Shown here: piece by piece, positions 10,410 through 21,602 of the stretch
Position numbering within the stretch: position 1 is the stretch's first letter
How the letters are laid out: every line of letters starts with the position of its first letter
Assembly: GCA_001970955.1 (NCBI GenBank)
Contig: MPUH01000297.1
Location: 1-64,000, forward strand
Length of the DNA stretch: 64,000 nt
Source of the DNA: Stentor coeruleus
Taxonomy: Eukaryota; Ciliophora; Heterotrichea; Heterotrichida; Stentoridae
Direction of reading: 5' to 3'
Notes under the pieces: model-generated
Told to the model about the DNA's origin: nothing
Seen by the model: only the letters and a program-made list of their open reading frames with translations
Databases searched by the model: none
Program-made: the position numbers and the translations under genes

Positions 10410-11006
10410 ATGAAAATCACTAACAATTCAGTTGTTACTCCAGGAAAGCTATTAGACCCATTTCCTCTTATCCACAAGCCAAAAAGGTTTAAGCCAACCC
10501 AGCTATATCTGGAAGAAAAAAAACCTCGAAGGAATTTATTAAAACAAACACTTCCTCAAATACAGTTGAATACAGAATACTATGAACCTAATCTTATTGA
10601 TGTTCCTCTATTTAATTCTTTTAAGCTTTCAAGAAAATCGTTAGAGAAACCGCGATTCAGCTTGAACAGATCATGTCGCATAAAAAACAATATGGAATCT
10701 GCACCTCCAACTTTTAGAGACCCGTTTAAAATACCTATATTAAGTTATAGGAATTTTGAAAAAGGTCATTCACCTAATGTTAAAGCCAAAGTTCAGTTTA
10801 AAATTTTCAGTCCAAAAATCCTACCAGTAATTGTAAAAGAACCCCCGAAGGAGATTCAGAAAGAACCAACACCAGAACCTATTATTAGGGGACCAACACG
10901 TATAGAAATTACTGAACATTCTAAAGAGTTATCGTCAAAATTAAATCGAGTTAGTGAAATTGCTAAACTCGTTGAAATTGAGCATATTGAATCGGAAACA
11001 CCTTAA
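10410..11006 (+). CDS. Hypothetical Pro/Lys-rich protein
   Basis: 198 aa, rich in Pro, Lys and Glu, with no recognised domain. It has scattered short motifs such as PFPLIHKPKRFKPTQLYLEE and an acidic/basic C-terminus. It begins only 15 nt after the SHIPPO-repeat gene on the same strand. The gap holds no GT...TAG intron that would fuse the two frames, so it is treated as a separate gene. Possibly a partner of the SHIPPO protein, but that rests on position alone. Confidence 0.6.
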   Translation: MKITNNSVVTPGKLLDPFPLIHKPKRFKPTQLYLEEKKPRRNLLKQTLPQIQLNTEYYEPNLIDVPLFNSFKLSRKSLEKPRFSLNRSCRIKNNMESAPPTFRDPFKIPILSYRNFEKGHSPNVKAKVQFKIFSPKILPVIVKEPPKEIQKEPTPEPIIRGPTRIEITEHSKELSSKLNRVSEIAKLVEIEHIESETP

Positions 11007-11434
11007 TTCAATAAATTATTATTATTTTTCCAGGTTAAAGATTGTATTTTTAAGTTTATGTACTTTAAGACTTGGAGATTTAGTATTAATAAGATGATAT
11101 TTTACAAACATTAATGGATTGCTATATTGTTACCATATTGATTTAATTGGTAAAAATACTTCAGAGAGCCAATTAATAGAAATATTCTAAAAAAGTAGTT
11201 TATCCAAGACATAAACAACAGTATCAAAAAATCTTTTACAATAAAATATAATATTAATCTTAATTCAAATAATATGCGAATACTCTTTTATAATCATTCA
11301 TTAGTTTTCATTTAATCATCTAAATACTTTAATAAATTCATAACAAAATAACTTAATTGCACTATCAAACTAAAAATTAGTTATTTGAACTTATAAATAA
11401 AATCTATCATATTTACAAGTTAATATCTAATAAT
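11007..11434. other. Convergent intergenic stretch
   Basis: 428 bp between the 3' ends of the plus-strand hypothetical gene and the RING-CH gene. AT-rich, nothing recognised. Confidence 0.45.
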
Positions 11435-12343
11435 CTATTTCTTTATTAATTCACATATAGACGAATTTTGAGAATGATGTTCATCATGTCGAAGAGAAAA
11501 AGAAGTATCATCAACTCGGTTAAATTCTTGTAATCGTGTATGGTTTGTAGGGGTTAAAAATTTCGGACTAAATCCTACAATCCTCCCTCCTCGTGAAATA
11601 GGAGTCATTATAGGTTTTAATTCTGGTATAAGTACTTTTTTCCCATTAATTTTAAAAGCTTTCGGTAAAACTAAAGCTTTTTTTCTCATCTCAGTTAGTT
11701 TGCGTAATTCATCTTCAGAAGGATTTCTATTTTTGTCTTCAGGAAAACTCTGAGATAAGATTTTCCATTCTTCAAGTTTAGAAGTATAGCAAGCTTCTTT
11801 AACTGAGTTTATAATAAGACCAGAAATAACTACTCCTGCAATTAAACATGTTATTGACAAAGCTATAGTATAGATTTGCTGCTCACCAGAAGTTTTACTT
11901 GTAAAATATTTTTGAGCCAACAAATATACAATCAAGAATAACATAAGCATTACAGCTACTAATATTGGAATGAATAAACAATGGGCTGCTCCATTTTTAC
12001 AAGAATCTCTAGGTAAGCATCTTCTGCGAATTATAAATTTCATTATATATTTTGTATGGCAAAGTTCGCATTTACTCCCTTCTAACTCTTTACCTAATGA
12101 AGCTAACCATGTTTTTAAACACTCTTCATGTACAAATTTTACTGTTCCTGAACATCTGCAAGGCCTTATAAAATTATGTAATAATTCGCTTTCGAGACAA
12201 ATTCTACATGTTTTTTCCTCATCATCCATTGAAAGAGTTAAAGGCTCAGCACCAGGATAGACTTTCTTTTCTCTTTTTGTATCACCTGCAAAGGTATACA
12301 CTGAACTATTCATATTATCAGTACGTTGTGTTCTTGAAGTCAT
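11435..12343 (-). CDS. RING-CH (MARCH-type) membrane E3 ubiquitin ligase
   Basis: 302 aa with an N-terminal RING-CH zinc finger at about residues 46-95. The ligands read C46-x2-C49, C62-x-C64, H72-x2-C75 and C92-x2-C95, the C4HC3 order of MARCH ligases; FIRPCRCSGTVKFVHEECL and W79 are typical. Two membrane helices follow at about 122-145 and 158-180, also as in MARCH proteins, which ubiquitinate membrane cargo. The C-terminal 120 residues are basic and unique. The frame is open to an ATG 19 codons upstream, but the start at MTSRTQRTD is preferred because it follows an A-rich AATAAAA leader and the upstream segment is not protein-like. Confidence 0.85.
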   Translation of the reverse strand: MTSRTQRTDNMNSSVYTFAGDTKREKKVYPGAEPLTLSMDDEEKTCRICLESELLHNFIRPCRCSGTVKFVHEECLKTWLASLGKELEGSKCELCHTKYIMKFIIRRRCLPRDSCKNGAAHCLFIPILVAVMLMLFLIVYLLAQKYFTSKTSGEQQIYTIALSITCLIAGVVISGLIINSVKEACYTSKLEEWKILSQSFPEDKNRNPSEDELRKLTEMRKKALVLPKAFKINGKKVLIPELKPIMTPISRGGRIVGFSPKFLTPTNHTRLQEFNRVDDTSFSLRHDEHHSQNSSICELIKK

Positions 12344-13273
12344 TTTTATTATTAACAGAATGATAATATTCTTATTTTGTGTAAGGAAATTATGATTCAA
12401 TTGGATTTGATGTTTAATAAAATTATGGATATGAAAGATAGGAAAATTTAATTGGATAATTTTTATTATAGGTTATATAGTGATAAAAATTGTATGATTT
12501 TGTTAAGATTATTTAATGGTATTTGGAAGGCTTAGAATTAAGTGAATTAGTTTATTTAAATAAAAAACGAAAAAAATTAAGGGAAATATTATAGTTCTAC
12601 AGTTAAAAATGTTTTTTATAATCAGTTGTTGTAAGATTTTTACTATTTTTGATTTGGTATATAGATAATATTGATTGCATGACTTCTGCTTATATGCTGT
12701 CTTTTGATTTATTGTCTTATTTCTTTATTAAATTTTTATAAATCCAGCAAATCTTACTGAATAAAATTGCATTTTACTTTTCAATATGTTCTGATGTTAT
12801 GAAAAAGTGATGTCTTTTATTTAATTTTATCAACCCTTACAAAGCCAAGTCATTACTACAAGTTCAACAAAATTTTTTTATATTTAAAATGTATTGTAAC
12901 TATCTCTTCTACATACCTTTCTTATTACGTATTTTTTCCTAACTCTTTGTCTTGCCTTTACCGTTATTCTCCTTCAATTTTAAGAATAATATTTTCCAAC
13001 TAAGCCTTTCATTTATTGCACTAATCATTTTTCCAAGTATCTAATTTTTTTCCAAGTACAAAATTTCTTAATATTCATGATTATATATTCCTATAATATA
13101 TCATCCCATATAAACTATTTCAAATAAAAATTCTTATTTATTATTAAACAACATATTCTTCCCTCAAACCTAAAGTTAGTCAAACCAATTTCTATAATAA
13201 ACAGTTCATTATCAATATCATTTTAACTACAATATCAACATATAAAATAAGTTTTATAAAGATTCTAAATTAC
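12344..13273. other. Intergenic stretch, no gene seen
   Basis: 930 bp between two minus-strand genes. AT-rich with no protein-like open segment or RNA gene recognised. Confidence 0.45.
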
Positions 13274-13865
13274 CTAATCATCTTCTTCATCACCTTTATC
13301 TTTTTTAGTTGCCTTAGCCAAATTGCGCCTCTTAACACGTCCTGGTCTTCCACCACTCAATGAAGAGTTAGGATCATATTCGATATATTTTTCACTATCA
13401 ACTCTGACCAAGAAACTAGGAACATTAACAATTTGCTTGCCAACACGAATATGTCTTTGTCTAATAAGCACACGAGCATGATGAATGCTTTTAGCCATGT
13501 TTTTTTTGAATACCTTAGTTTGGAGTCTTCTTTCCATGAATTTCTGAAGGGTTAAGCCTAGGACAAAATCGAGTTTCTTTTCATTTTCATCTAAAAGCCC
13601 AAGTCTGACCATTCTACGAATAAGGGCATTACCTTCAAAAATCCTTCTTGGATGAGTCTCTTCTAAAGTTAACAATTCTCTTGCAGCTTTTCTGATTTTG
13701 GCTAGAGTTAGCTGAACTCTCCAAACTTCTCTTTTGTTTTTTAGACCATACTGACCCATAAGCATCATTTCTTGGTCAAGTCTTTCCTTTTCAAATGGCC
13801 TACGTGGTGTCTTTGATGTACGACTTCCTAAGTATTTTCTTACGTTTCCTATAAGACTTCGTCAT
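13274..13865 (-). CDS. RPS9: 40S ribosomal protein S9 (uS4), 16-nt intron
   Basis: Cytosolic small-subunit protein uS4. A short first exon (MTKSYRK plus one base) is joined to the body by removing GTAAGAAAATACTTAG at 13828..13843, a 16-nt phase-1 intron, giving [20 protein letters not shown], which matches the S9 N-terminus. The body has the family blocks [34 protein letters not shown] and the S4 RNA-binding domain [36 protein letters not shown] and [11 protein letters not shown]. It encodes 191 aa, close to the usual 190-195. Retaining the 16-nt intron would shift the frame and terminate soon after. The intron lies 22 coding bases after the start. Confidence 0.95.
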
Positions 13866-14319
13866 TTTCAGCCACTCTTTATTACATATAAAATGGTTGC
13901 ATACTTAGATCCTTGTAAGAATCTTGAGAAAGATTTTGTTTAGAAACTTATATGAAAAACTTTCTTTTTAATTTTGGATTTGTGATTTTCTTTATAAAGG
14001 GTGATTATTTGTGTTGTTTAGTTAGTTATAATTTTATGATGTAGATTTTTTTTTTTGGATTTTAAAATTCAAATAAGATTCGATTGTGTTTGGATTTGTT
14101 ATTTATTATATTGAATAATATTTTTGTTATGAATTTTAAGTTGAAGATATGGTGATAAGTTTATGTTGGGTAAGAAATAAAGGTATATCAATCATAAGTT
14201 TTAATTAATATTTTGTTGAAATTCGAGTATTTTTGTAGTAGCAAATCAATATTGCTTAGCTTAAGATTATATCAAATAAAGCCAAAGTAGATATTTAATA
14301 TTGTCTTAAATTATAATTA

Positions 14320-14424
14320 AGATTTGATAGGAACTTATATAAGTAGTTTTAAAATCTGAGCACACTTTTTGNAGATTTGATAGGAACTTATATAAGTAGT
14401 TTTAAAATCTGAGCACACTTTTTG
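14320..14424. other. Unmerged 52-bp contig overlap around N (assembly artefact)
   Basis: A 52-bp segment (14320..14371) is repeated without a mismatch at 14373..14424, with a single N at 14372 between the copies. As at 4298, this is best read as two overlapping contig ends joined without merging. No gene is affected. Confidence 0.88.
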
Positions 14425-14504
14425 ATTAGGGAAACAAAATCTTATTTAATTTTAGAAAATATGAGGGTTAAGCAAAATACGATCCTCATATCATAATGAT
14501 CATG

Positions 14505-15429
14505 AAATTCTTATCCTCTAAAAGTGAAAGAGAGGACTGTAAAGCTCTGTTACAGCTACCTGAATATTGATCTAGATTCCTCTTAATACTAGATCAACCC
14601 TTTCTATAGGATTAGTTAAATCTGAAAAAAAATTGAAATCATAAATTATGCAGTTTAATCTTATAAACATATCTATATACTTCAATTATCACAAATAATC
14701 GTAGATTTTTCAGAATTTTTAGTTAAAATTAATTTTTGATTAATAGAAGCAGTGTTAGTTTAATCTATCAGCAACCAAAGTAAAAAAACTGTGAGTTTCA
14801 TCTTCTATGTCAACCATTCCAAATATCCAGTGCATTTTTCCATTTTTATCTGTGATGAAATGCGAATCATCTATTGCTATTGTAGAAACAATTTTGAAAC
14901 ATCTTTCCTACTTTCTTGTCCAATAAAATATTAATTTTCTGATTTCTTCATAACTTTTGTAATAGTTTTCAAACTGATTTTGTAAATTTTTAACATCTTC
15001 AAGTATTTTTTAGCTGAGAAACCTAGAAAAATTTACTTGAGTCTGATTGTTAAAAGCTCATCTATATTGATTTTAGAAAATTTATTAAACAATATATTTA
15101 TGTTTTTAATGCTTGAACGCTTTTTACATGCCACTGTTTTGAAAACGAAATCATCAACTTTTCTTTAAAAATATTTTTGCAATGATATGCTCCATCTCAA
15201 AAAGCTCATTGAGGGATTTCTAGCATATAATTTCTAATACACAACTCTATATTACTAGCTGCATTTTCCATGAGACTCAAATCCCATTTTTTATTTGCCC
15301 TGCTTCGAAGGATAGCTACACTCGTTCTATAGCAATTAATCCAAAAAAAGGTATTAAAGAATAAAATATTTATATAAAAAGGATGAGAAGTTTACAATTC
15401 TCACTTTCACTTTTAGAGAATAAGAATTT
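14505..15429 (-). mobile_element. Decayed Merlin-like DNA transposon with 39-bp terminal inverted repeats
   Basis: Segments 14505..14543 and 15391..15429 are inverted repeats of each other, identical at 35 of 39 positions, sharing the core CTCTAAAAGTGAAAG. A weaker match may extend outwards to 14489 and 15446 (TATCATA at both outer ends). No clear target-site duplication was found. Between them, on the minus strand, lies a broken transposase of the Merlin/IS1595 DDE type. The whole is about 925 bp. The right end lies 48 bp before the kinesin start codon, so the element or its end is part of that gene's upstream region. Confidence 0.7.
14750..15240 (-). pseudogene. Transposase relic, Merlin/IS1595-type DDE
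   Basis: Reading the minus strand from about 15180 to 14757 gives, in changing frames, a remnant CKKRSSIKN (the zinc-ribbon/SIRTGSFF region), DELLTIRL, IFLGFSAKKYLK (the helix-turn-helix), IAIDDSHFITDKNGK (the VEIDES block with the first catalytic Asp) and WIFGMVDIEDE then FFTLVADR (the WVFGGIE...FLVxVxDR block). The order and spacing match Merlin/ISXO2-like transposases. Several stops and frame changes interrupt it, and the second half with the remaining catalytic residues is not recognisable, so it is inactive. Confidence 0.65.
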
Positions 15430-15477
15430 TCCGGTCCTCTATGATACAAGGACAGAATTTGACATGGTGTAATAAAT

Positions 15478-18471
15478 ATGAGTGTTAAAGTAGCAGTGAG
15501 AGTGCGGCCATTCAATGCACGTGAGAACGACTTGGGTGCTGAGCTCTGCATTAAAATGGTAAGTTTTACCTAGGTTGATAAAACAACAACGATCTTCGAC
15601 AGTAAATCTGGAGCTACACGTGATTTTACATTTGATTACTCATTCTGGTCTCATGACAGGTTTGAAGAAGTAAATGGGTATTTCACCCCTATCGATGATG
15701 TCTACGCAGACCAAAGAAAAGTTTATTTAGCCCTTGGTGAGGAAGTCCTCAACAATGCTTGGGAAGGTTACAATTGTTGCTTGTTCGCATATGGTCAGAC
15801 AGGTTCTGGAAAATCTTACTCTATGATAGGCTACGGGAATAATAAAGGGATTATTCCAATTAGCTTCAAAGAAATTTTCCAAAGAACAGATCAAAGGAAA
15901 AGTGAAACTAAGAGCTTTGAAGTATTGGTGAGTATGCTTGAAATTTATAATGAAAAAATTCAAGATCTCCTAGTCCCTGTTAGTCAACGTGTTCAAGGTG
16001 GTTTAAAGGTCCGTGAAAGTAAAGATCATGGAGTGTTTGTTGAAGATCTTAGTAAAGTTCAAGCTGCTGATTATGAGGAGATTGAAAAACTTATGGAACT
16101 TGGTAATACTCACAGATCAATTGGAGCGACAAATATGAATGCAACAAGTAGTAGAGCACATACTATATTTACAATAGAATTCAAACAGATTACTAAAGAA
16201 GGAAATAGGAAGATGGAAAAAGTTAGTGTTATTAACCTTGTCGATCTTGCTGGTAGTGAAAAAGCTGGTCAGACTGGAGCTACAGGTGATAGGCTTAAAG
16301 AAGGTTGTGCTATTAACAAATCTTTAGTTGTCTTAGGTTCAGTCATAGAAGCTTTAGCTGAAAAATCTATGGGCAAAAAAGGCAATGTTGTTGTTCCATA
16401 TAGAGATTCAGCTTTGACTAGAATTTTATCATCAGCTTTAGGAGGTAATTCAAAAACCATTATGATTTGTGCCTTGAGTCCTGCAACAGTGAATTATGAA
16501 GAAACTTTAAGCACTCTCAGATATGCTGACAGAGCTAAGAAAATTAAAAATCATGCAATTGTCAATGAAACTGTTGAGGCAAAACTAACTAGGGAAAATA
16601 CTGAACTTAGAAATTTACTTGAAGAACTTGGAGGAAAAGATAAAATCATGGAACTTAATGAACAAGTTAGAGAACTTGGAGGGACTGAAAAACTTAAAGA
16701 ACTCAAAGAGCAAATCGCTGCATTAGAAAAACTTAAAAAAGAAGGTATGGATTTTGGCACTCATCAAATAAAGCAAGCAGCTGCTGAAAATGAATTTAGA
16801 GTTGATATATCTGGACCCCATATTAAAAATATAACTGAAGATCAACAATTAACTGGAAAAGTTTGTTATAATTTCAATAATGTTCCTCTTGTTGCTGGTA
16901 GAAAAAATGCTAATCCACCTTGCAATTTGATTTTTGCTAGTTCTAGTGTGTCAACTCGGCATTGTGTATTTGATAAAAATGAAGAAGATAAGATAACATT
17001 GAAAGCTTGTGATGAAAAGTCTTCTAAAAACTTATTTGTTAATGGAAAAAGATTTGAAGGTACAATAATTCTAAATCATATGGACAGGATACTTATTGGG
17101 ACAAGTACAATGTTTCTTTTCAAAATCCCTGGCGAGACTTCAGAACTTAAAGAAAGTGATATAGATTATGAGTTTGTCCAGGATGAAAAACAGAAATATG
17201 ATGAAGAAGAGTTTGAAAAAGCTATGCCAAGACAGTCAGTTAGAGCAAGTAGAGCTTTATCCCAAGTTGATATTCCATTGCAATCTCATCGGGCTAGTAT
17301 AAATGCTCCATTTGCACCTCCACCACCTGAAATAATAGCACAACCAGTTGAACCTGAGCCAGTTATAACAGAAGAACCTTCTCCATTTGAACAACATTAT
17401 GAAGAACCTTTATCTAATAAAAAAATCCTTCATAACAAGCTTGCCAAATTATTTCCTCTAATTAATGAAGCAAATATGTTAGCATCTGATCTTGGTAAAC
17501 ATGTGAAATTCTCAGCTAAAATTATAAACATCCTCCCTGATGATGTTAGAGAAGAAGAAGACTTAGAGCCTGAAAGGTGGGAAAAAGAACTTAAAGTTGA
17601 AGTTATAAATCAAGATTATGGGCTTATATGGTATTGGGATAGTGATAAATTTGAAGATAGGCTTTGTATGTTAAGAGAATTACTTGATGAAGAAGTTATG
17701 CCTTCACCTGATGAAGATCCTTTATGGGACCCTCCAGAAGAAAGTTTGATTGGTAAAGGTTACTATTCACTTAAACCTTTAGGCCTGTTATTTGATAATC
17801 CTTTTGATATCTTAATAATTTCTGCTTGGGGTGGAGATGCTGGATATCTAAGAATGAATATTATCCCTGTAGATGAAGCTGGGATGATTTTAGAAGAAGG
17901 CCCTGATACTCCAGAAGAACTTATTGGTCAGCTTATCAGCTTTAGAGTAGAAATTAAAGAAGCTCGTAACTTGCCACCAGCCCATTCAAATAATGTTTAT
18001 TGCGAATTTCATTTCCCTGGACTTGGTATAAGAAGAACTTCAATTGTACCAGGATACTCTGAACAACCTATTTTTAATTGGAAAGAAACATTTAACAATG
18101 TTTTGGTTGATGAAGCACTTGCTTCATATATGCAGACTAATAAACTTGCCATTCGTCTTAATGGGACAGGAATGGCAATGAAAGTTGAAACTCCAAAAAA
18201 ACAGATTGTTAGGCCTAAAAATGAAACTACTGAAGCTAAAGCTCCATGTGCAGAAACTAAAATGGAAGAAAATGCGAAAAAGCATCAGACTATAGAAAAT
18301 GAGATGAAAGATAAGCAAAAGAATAATGCTAAAGGAGATAGTGATAAAAATAAAGCTAATCAGAATACCCAAAATAAGAAAAAAGAAGGCCTTGAAGTTG
18401 AAAAGTCAGGAACGAAAAAAAACCAAAGTAATGCTAAATCTGACAAGAAAAAAGACTGCATAGTATTTTAG
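15478..18471 (+). CDS. Kinesin-3-like motor with FHA domain and C-terminal CaaX-like motif
   Basis: A 992-aa plus-end-type motor. The 15-nt intron GTAAGTTTTACCTAG (15559..15573, phase 0) joins the first exon (VKVAVRVRPFNARE, the kinesin beta-1 motif) to the body. The motor domain is complete: P-loop GQTGSGKS at about 101-108, switch I NATSSRAHTIF near 214, switch II DLAGSEKAG near 251, and a neck linker and coiled coil at about 340-430. An FHA domain (VAGRKNANPPCN, STRHCVF) lies at about 460-545, the kinesin-3 hallmark. A C2-like segment (FRVEIKEARNLPP) is at about 815-890. The last 100 residues are Lys-rich and end KKKDCIVF, a polybasic stretch plus CaaX-like box, in place of the PH or PX cargo domain of KIF1/KIF16B. 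It probably moves membranous or ciliary cargo; prenylation is inference. Confidence 0.93.
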
Positions 18472-18585
18472 TAGTTAATTTACCATTTATTATTAACATA
18501 GTAATATTTTTATAAGATTTAATGAATGAGCTTTTCATATTATTATGAAAATACTTATTCCACAGGATAATAATATTATTTGTGT

Positions 18586-19806
18586 CTATTTAAAATTTTC
18601 ATCTAAACCATCAATGCCTTTATTCTTTTTCAAAGGTGGGAAATTGATTAAAGTAGCTCTTCTTTCCTGCTGGTGTTTAGCTACTATCATTTTTTGAATT
18701 TTCAGCTTTGTTGATAAATCAGTATTATATTCTATAAATTCTGTGTTTAAATACTTAATATCATCAGCATGACCTTCATTAAGATTATGAACAAAAGCTG
18801 ATTTTTCTTTAATGCGTTTTGTATTTCTTTTAGCATCTGATTTCTTAACTCTTATTCCTAAATTTTTTTCTAATAATTTGTTTATGTAATCGCCTAAATT
18901 TGAGTTTTTTTTGATGTTGTTTTCTGAGTTTTCTATGATTTGTGCTTTTAGTTTACTTTTCATACCTTTTTTAGAAGACTTTTTTATAAGGATTTGTCTG
19001 TGCATTGGGTGATTGGATGAGATATTTTGTTTTGATGGAGAAGATAGAATGGATCTGCATCGAACTTTATCATAAGACTTTTGTAAATTATAATATCTTG
19101 CTGGGGAAGTAATTTCTGGAGATGATAATTCTTCTGTAGGCACAGATAAATATCTGTTGGCTTGTTCAGAATCAATTTTTAATTCTCTTTGTGAAGGGAA
19201 TATGAAAGCATTTTTTGTTACTTCTTTTTTCGAATGCCTGAAATTAGAAGAAATGTATTCAGAATCTTTAAATAAAGCAAGTGGAGATAACTCATTTGGT
19301 TCAGTTGGAAAATTTGAGCTAATTAAAGAAAAATGCATGCGGCTTTTAGGAATAGTTTCAGGTGTAAAAGCATTATGAGCCGTGTCTTCCCATTTTTTTC
19401 CAAATCCTCGTTTATTTTTTACGAGAATTTGCGAAACTTTATCTCCTTTAACATTATCAAAACTAAAATGCGAAGGATGATTCTTCAATGACTGCTTATG
19501 AGTTGGCGAGCTTTTGAGTATTTCTTTAAAGTCAGAAGGAATAACCATATCACTAGCTTTTTTTTCTAAGTACGCATCAAGTTGAACACTTTTATTATAA
19601 GTAAACTTGTCTGCAAGGCTTGAGTTTAAGCTCATGCTTTTAAGCTGACTATATATACTGCTTATTTTTGAATAACTTTGATTCATCTCATATGAGATCT
19701 CTAGTGTATGAGGATTTTCTAAACTTTGACAGTCTTCGATTATTGTGTCTATTATTTTTGAGAATTTTTTTTTGCATGAATTCCCTTCTTGCAGATCTGT
19801 ATTCAT
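18586..19806 (-). CDS. Hypothetical Ser/Lys-rich protein, 406 aa
   Basis: A single open frame without introns or a recognised domain. Low-complexity Ser/Asn/Lys-rich segments predominate, with short possibly helical parts at the N-terminus (EMNQSYSKISSIYSQLKSM) and near residues 290-330. No membrane segment or signal peptide. It converges with the kinesin gene (115 bp between stops) and is head-to-head with the TTLL gene (311 bp between starts). Function unknown. Confidence 0.6.
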   Translation of the reverse strand: MNTDLQEGNSCKKKFSKIIDTIIEDCQSLENPHTLEISYEMNQSYSKISSIYSQLKSMSLNSSLADKFTYNKSVQLDAYLEKKASDMVIPSDFKEILKSSPTHKQSLKNHPSHFSFDNVKGDKVSQILVKNKRGFGKKWEDTAHNAFTPETIPKSRMHFSLISSNFPTEPNELSPLALFKDSEYISSNFRHSKKEVTKNAFIFPSQRELKIDSEQANRYLSVPTEELSSPEITSPARYYNLQKSYDKVRCRSILSSPSKQNISSNHPMHRQILIKKSSKKGMKSKLKAQIIENSENNIKKNSNLGDYINKLLEKNLGIRVKKSDAKRNTKRIKEKSAFVHNLNEGHADDIKYLNTEFIEYNTDLSTKLKIQKMIVAKHQQERRATLINFPPLKKNKGIDGLDENFK

Positions 19807-20117
19807 TAATAACTATGAAGATACAATAATTAAGATTTAATAAAAGTGAGATTTTGGGGAGACAAATAAGAAATTAATATATAAGGAATGGCTTTATTGT
19901 AATATTAACTGGGGTTTTGTTAGAAATGGATTAAAGCTGAGGGTTAGGGTTTTTATAAAATAAAGAATATTTGCTTAAAAGTCTTTTTAATTCTTTTGAT
20001 GAAGTTTATGCATGTCACATTATAATAATTGTTTTAAAATCAGCGCATACTCAAAATTAGTGAATCTCGTGCAAATATCTGGTAAAATAGTTCAGGAAAA
20101 TGAGTTTATATTTAAAT
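19807..20117. other. Divergent intergenic stretch
   Basis: 311 bp between start codons of a minus-strand hypothetical gene and the plus-strand TTLL gene. AT-rich; presumably both promoters, but no motif was recognised. Confidence 0.45.
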
Positions 20118-21602
20118 ATGAAGAAAAAAGGAGCAAAGTCTGAAAAAAAATTGATTATGAATGTGGCAAGTAAATAGTAAATAGATACGAAATATGAAAT
20201 AATCAAAGACGTTGCTAGTATTTTACGCTGGAGCATTTCTGACAAACAAGATCAAGATTGGGACCTTCTCTGGACAGACACCGCTGTATCAACTGAGCGG
20301 TTATCCAAAATGCGTATAGCCCAGAAAATAAACCACTTCCCAGGCATGTATCAAATAGCTCGGAAAAACTGTATGGCGTTGAACTTAAACAAACTTCGAA
20401 AGCTTTATCCGAGTGACTATAATTTTTACCCAATGACTTGGGTGCTTCCAATTGAACTTACTGATTTTATAAGTGCCCTTTCTCATAATAAGTCCAAAAC
20501 TTTTATAGTAAAACCTGAAGCATCATCTCAAGGAAGAGGGATTTATTTAGTTAAAAAGCCAGAAGACCTTCAAGAAACAGATCATTATATAGCTCAACAA
20601 TACTTAACAAAACCGTATTTAATAGACGGATTGAAATTCGACTTTAGGATTTATGTTTTGGTTGCAGGTTGCGACCCACTAAAAATATTTATTCATGAAG
20701 AAGGTTTAGCGAGATTTGCTACAGAAACTTATCAAGCTCCTAAAAAAAGGAACTTAGATCAAGCTTTTATGCATTTAACAAACTATGCGATTAATAAAAA
20801 CAACCCTGGGTTTATACAAAACCAAGAAGCCAAAGATGAAAAAATTGCTCATAAACGTAGACTATCAAGTGTATTACTTGTAAGGAATATATAGAGAATT
20901 GAAGAAGATGGTTATGATGTTGTCGCTTTATGGGATAAAATTTGTGATATTGTTATAAAAACCTTATGTACAGTTCAACCATCCTTAGCACATGTATATA
21001 GATCATGTCAACCTTTTGATATAACTAATTCAATGTGCTTTGAAATACTTGGGTTTGATATAATTTTAGACCATAGGCTTAAGCCTTGGTTGCTTGAAGT
21101 AAATCATTCGCCAAGTTTTACAACTGATAGTGTATTAGATACTGAAATTAAACAGAAAGTCATTTTTGAAGCTATTAAAATCATGAATATTACCACAAAG
21201 TCACAAAAAATGCAAGAAGCACAGTGTAAGAGCATTTGTGAACTTAGGGCGACAACTTCTCGCAGCTGGAAAAATAGCACTGAAGAACGACAAATGGCGA
21301 AAAAAGCTGCACTTGAACGAAGGGATAAACATGAAAAAAGACAGAAAACTGGGTATATTAAAATTTACCCTGGGGATTATGAAAATTATTACCAAAAGTT
21401 TATGAGTGCTGCTGCGCAGAATTGGCATGTTTATACAGGAAGCAAAAATAGAAAAAAAGATTCAAGGCCGTTGTCAGCGAAAAGAAAAGAGCCTGTGCCT
21501 GAAGATGCCTCAATACCGAGAAAGAAAAGTTTAGAGCCAAAAAGCAAAGAAGAAAGATCAAGTAAGACTATCCTAGACGTTTATATTGGCAGGAATAAGT
21601 AG
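20118..21602 (+). CDS. Tubulin tyrosine ligase-like protein (TTLL, probable polyglutamylase)
   Basis: An ATP-grasp enzyme of the TTLL family that adds amino acids, probably glutamate, to tubulin in cilia and cortex. Two 15-nt introns, GTAAATAGTAAATAG (20170..20184, phase 1) and GTAAGGAATATATAG (20880..20894, phase 0), are removed to give 484 aa. Visible motifs are FIVKPEASSQGRGIYL near 125 (ATP-binding Lys and Gly loop), GLKFDFRIYVLV near 168, FMHLTNYAINK near 220 (TNY), and LKPWLLEVNHSPSF near 312 with the metal-binding Glu and Asn. The C-terminal 140 residues are basic (KKAALERRDKHEKRQK), as in the microtubule-binding regions of TTLL6/13-like polyglutamylases. Subfamily assignment is tentative. 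Confidence 0.92.
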
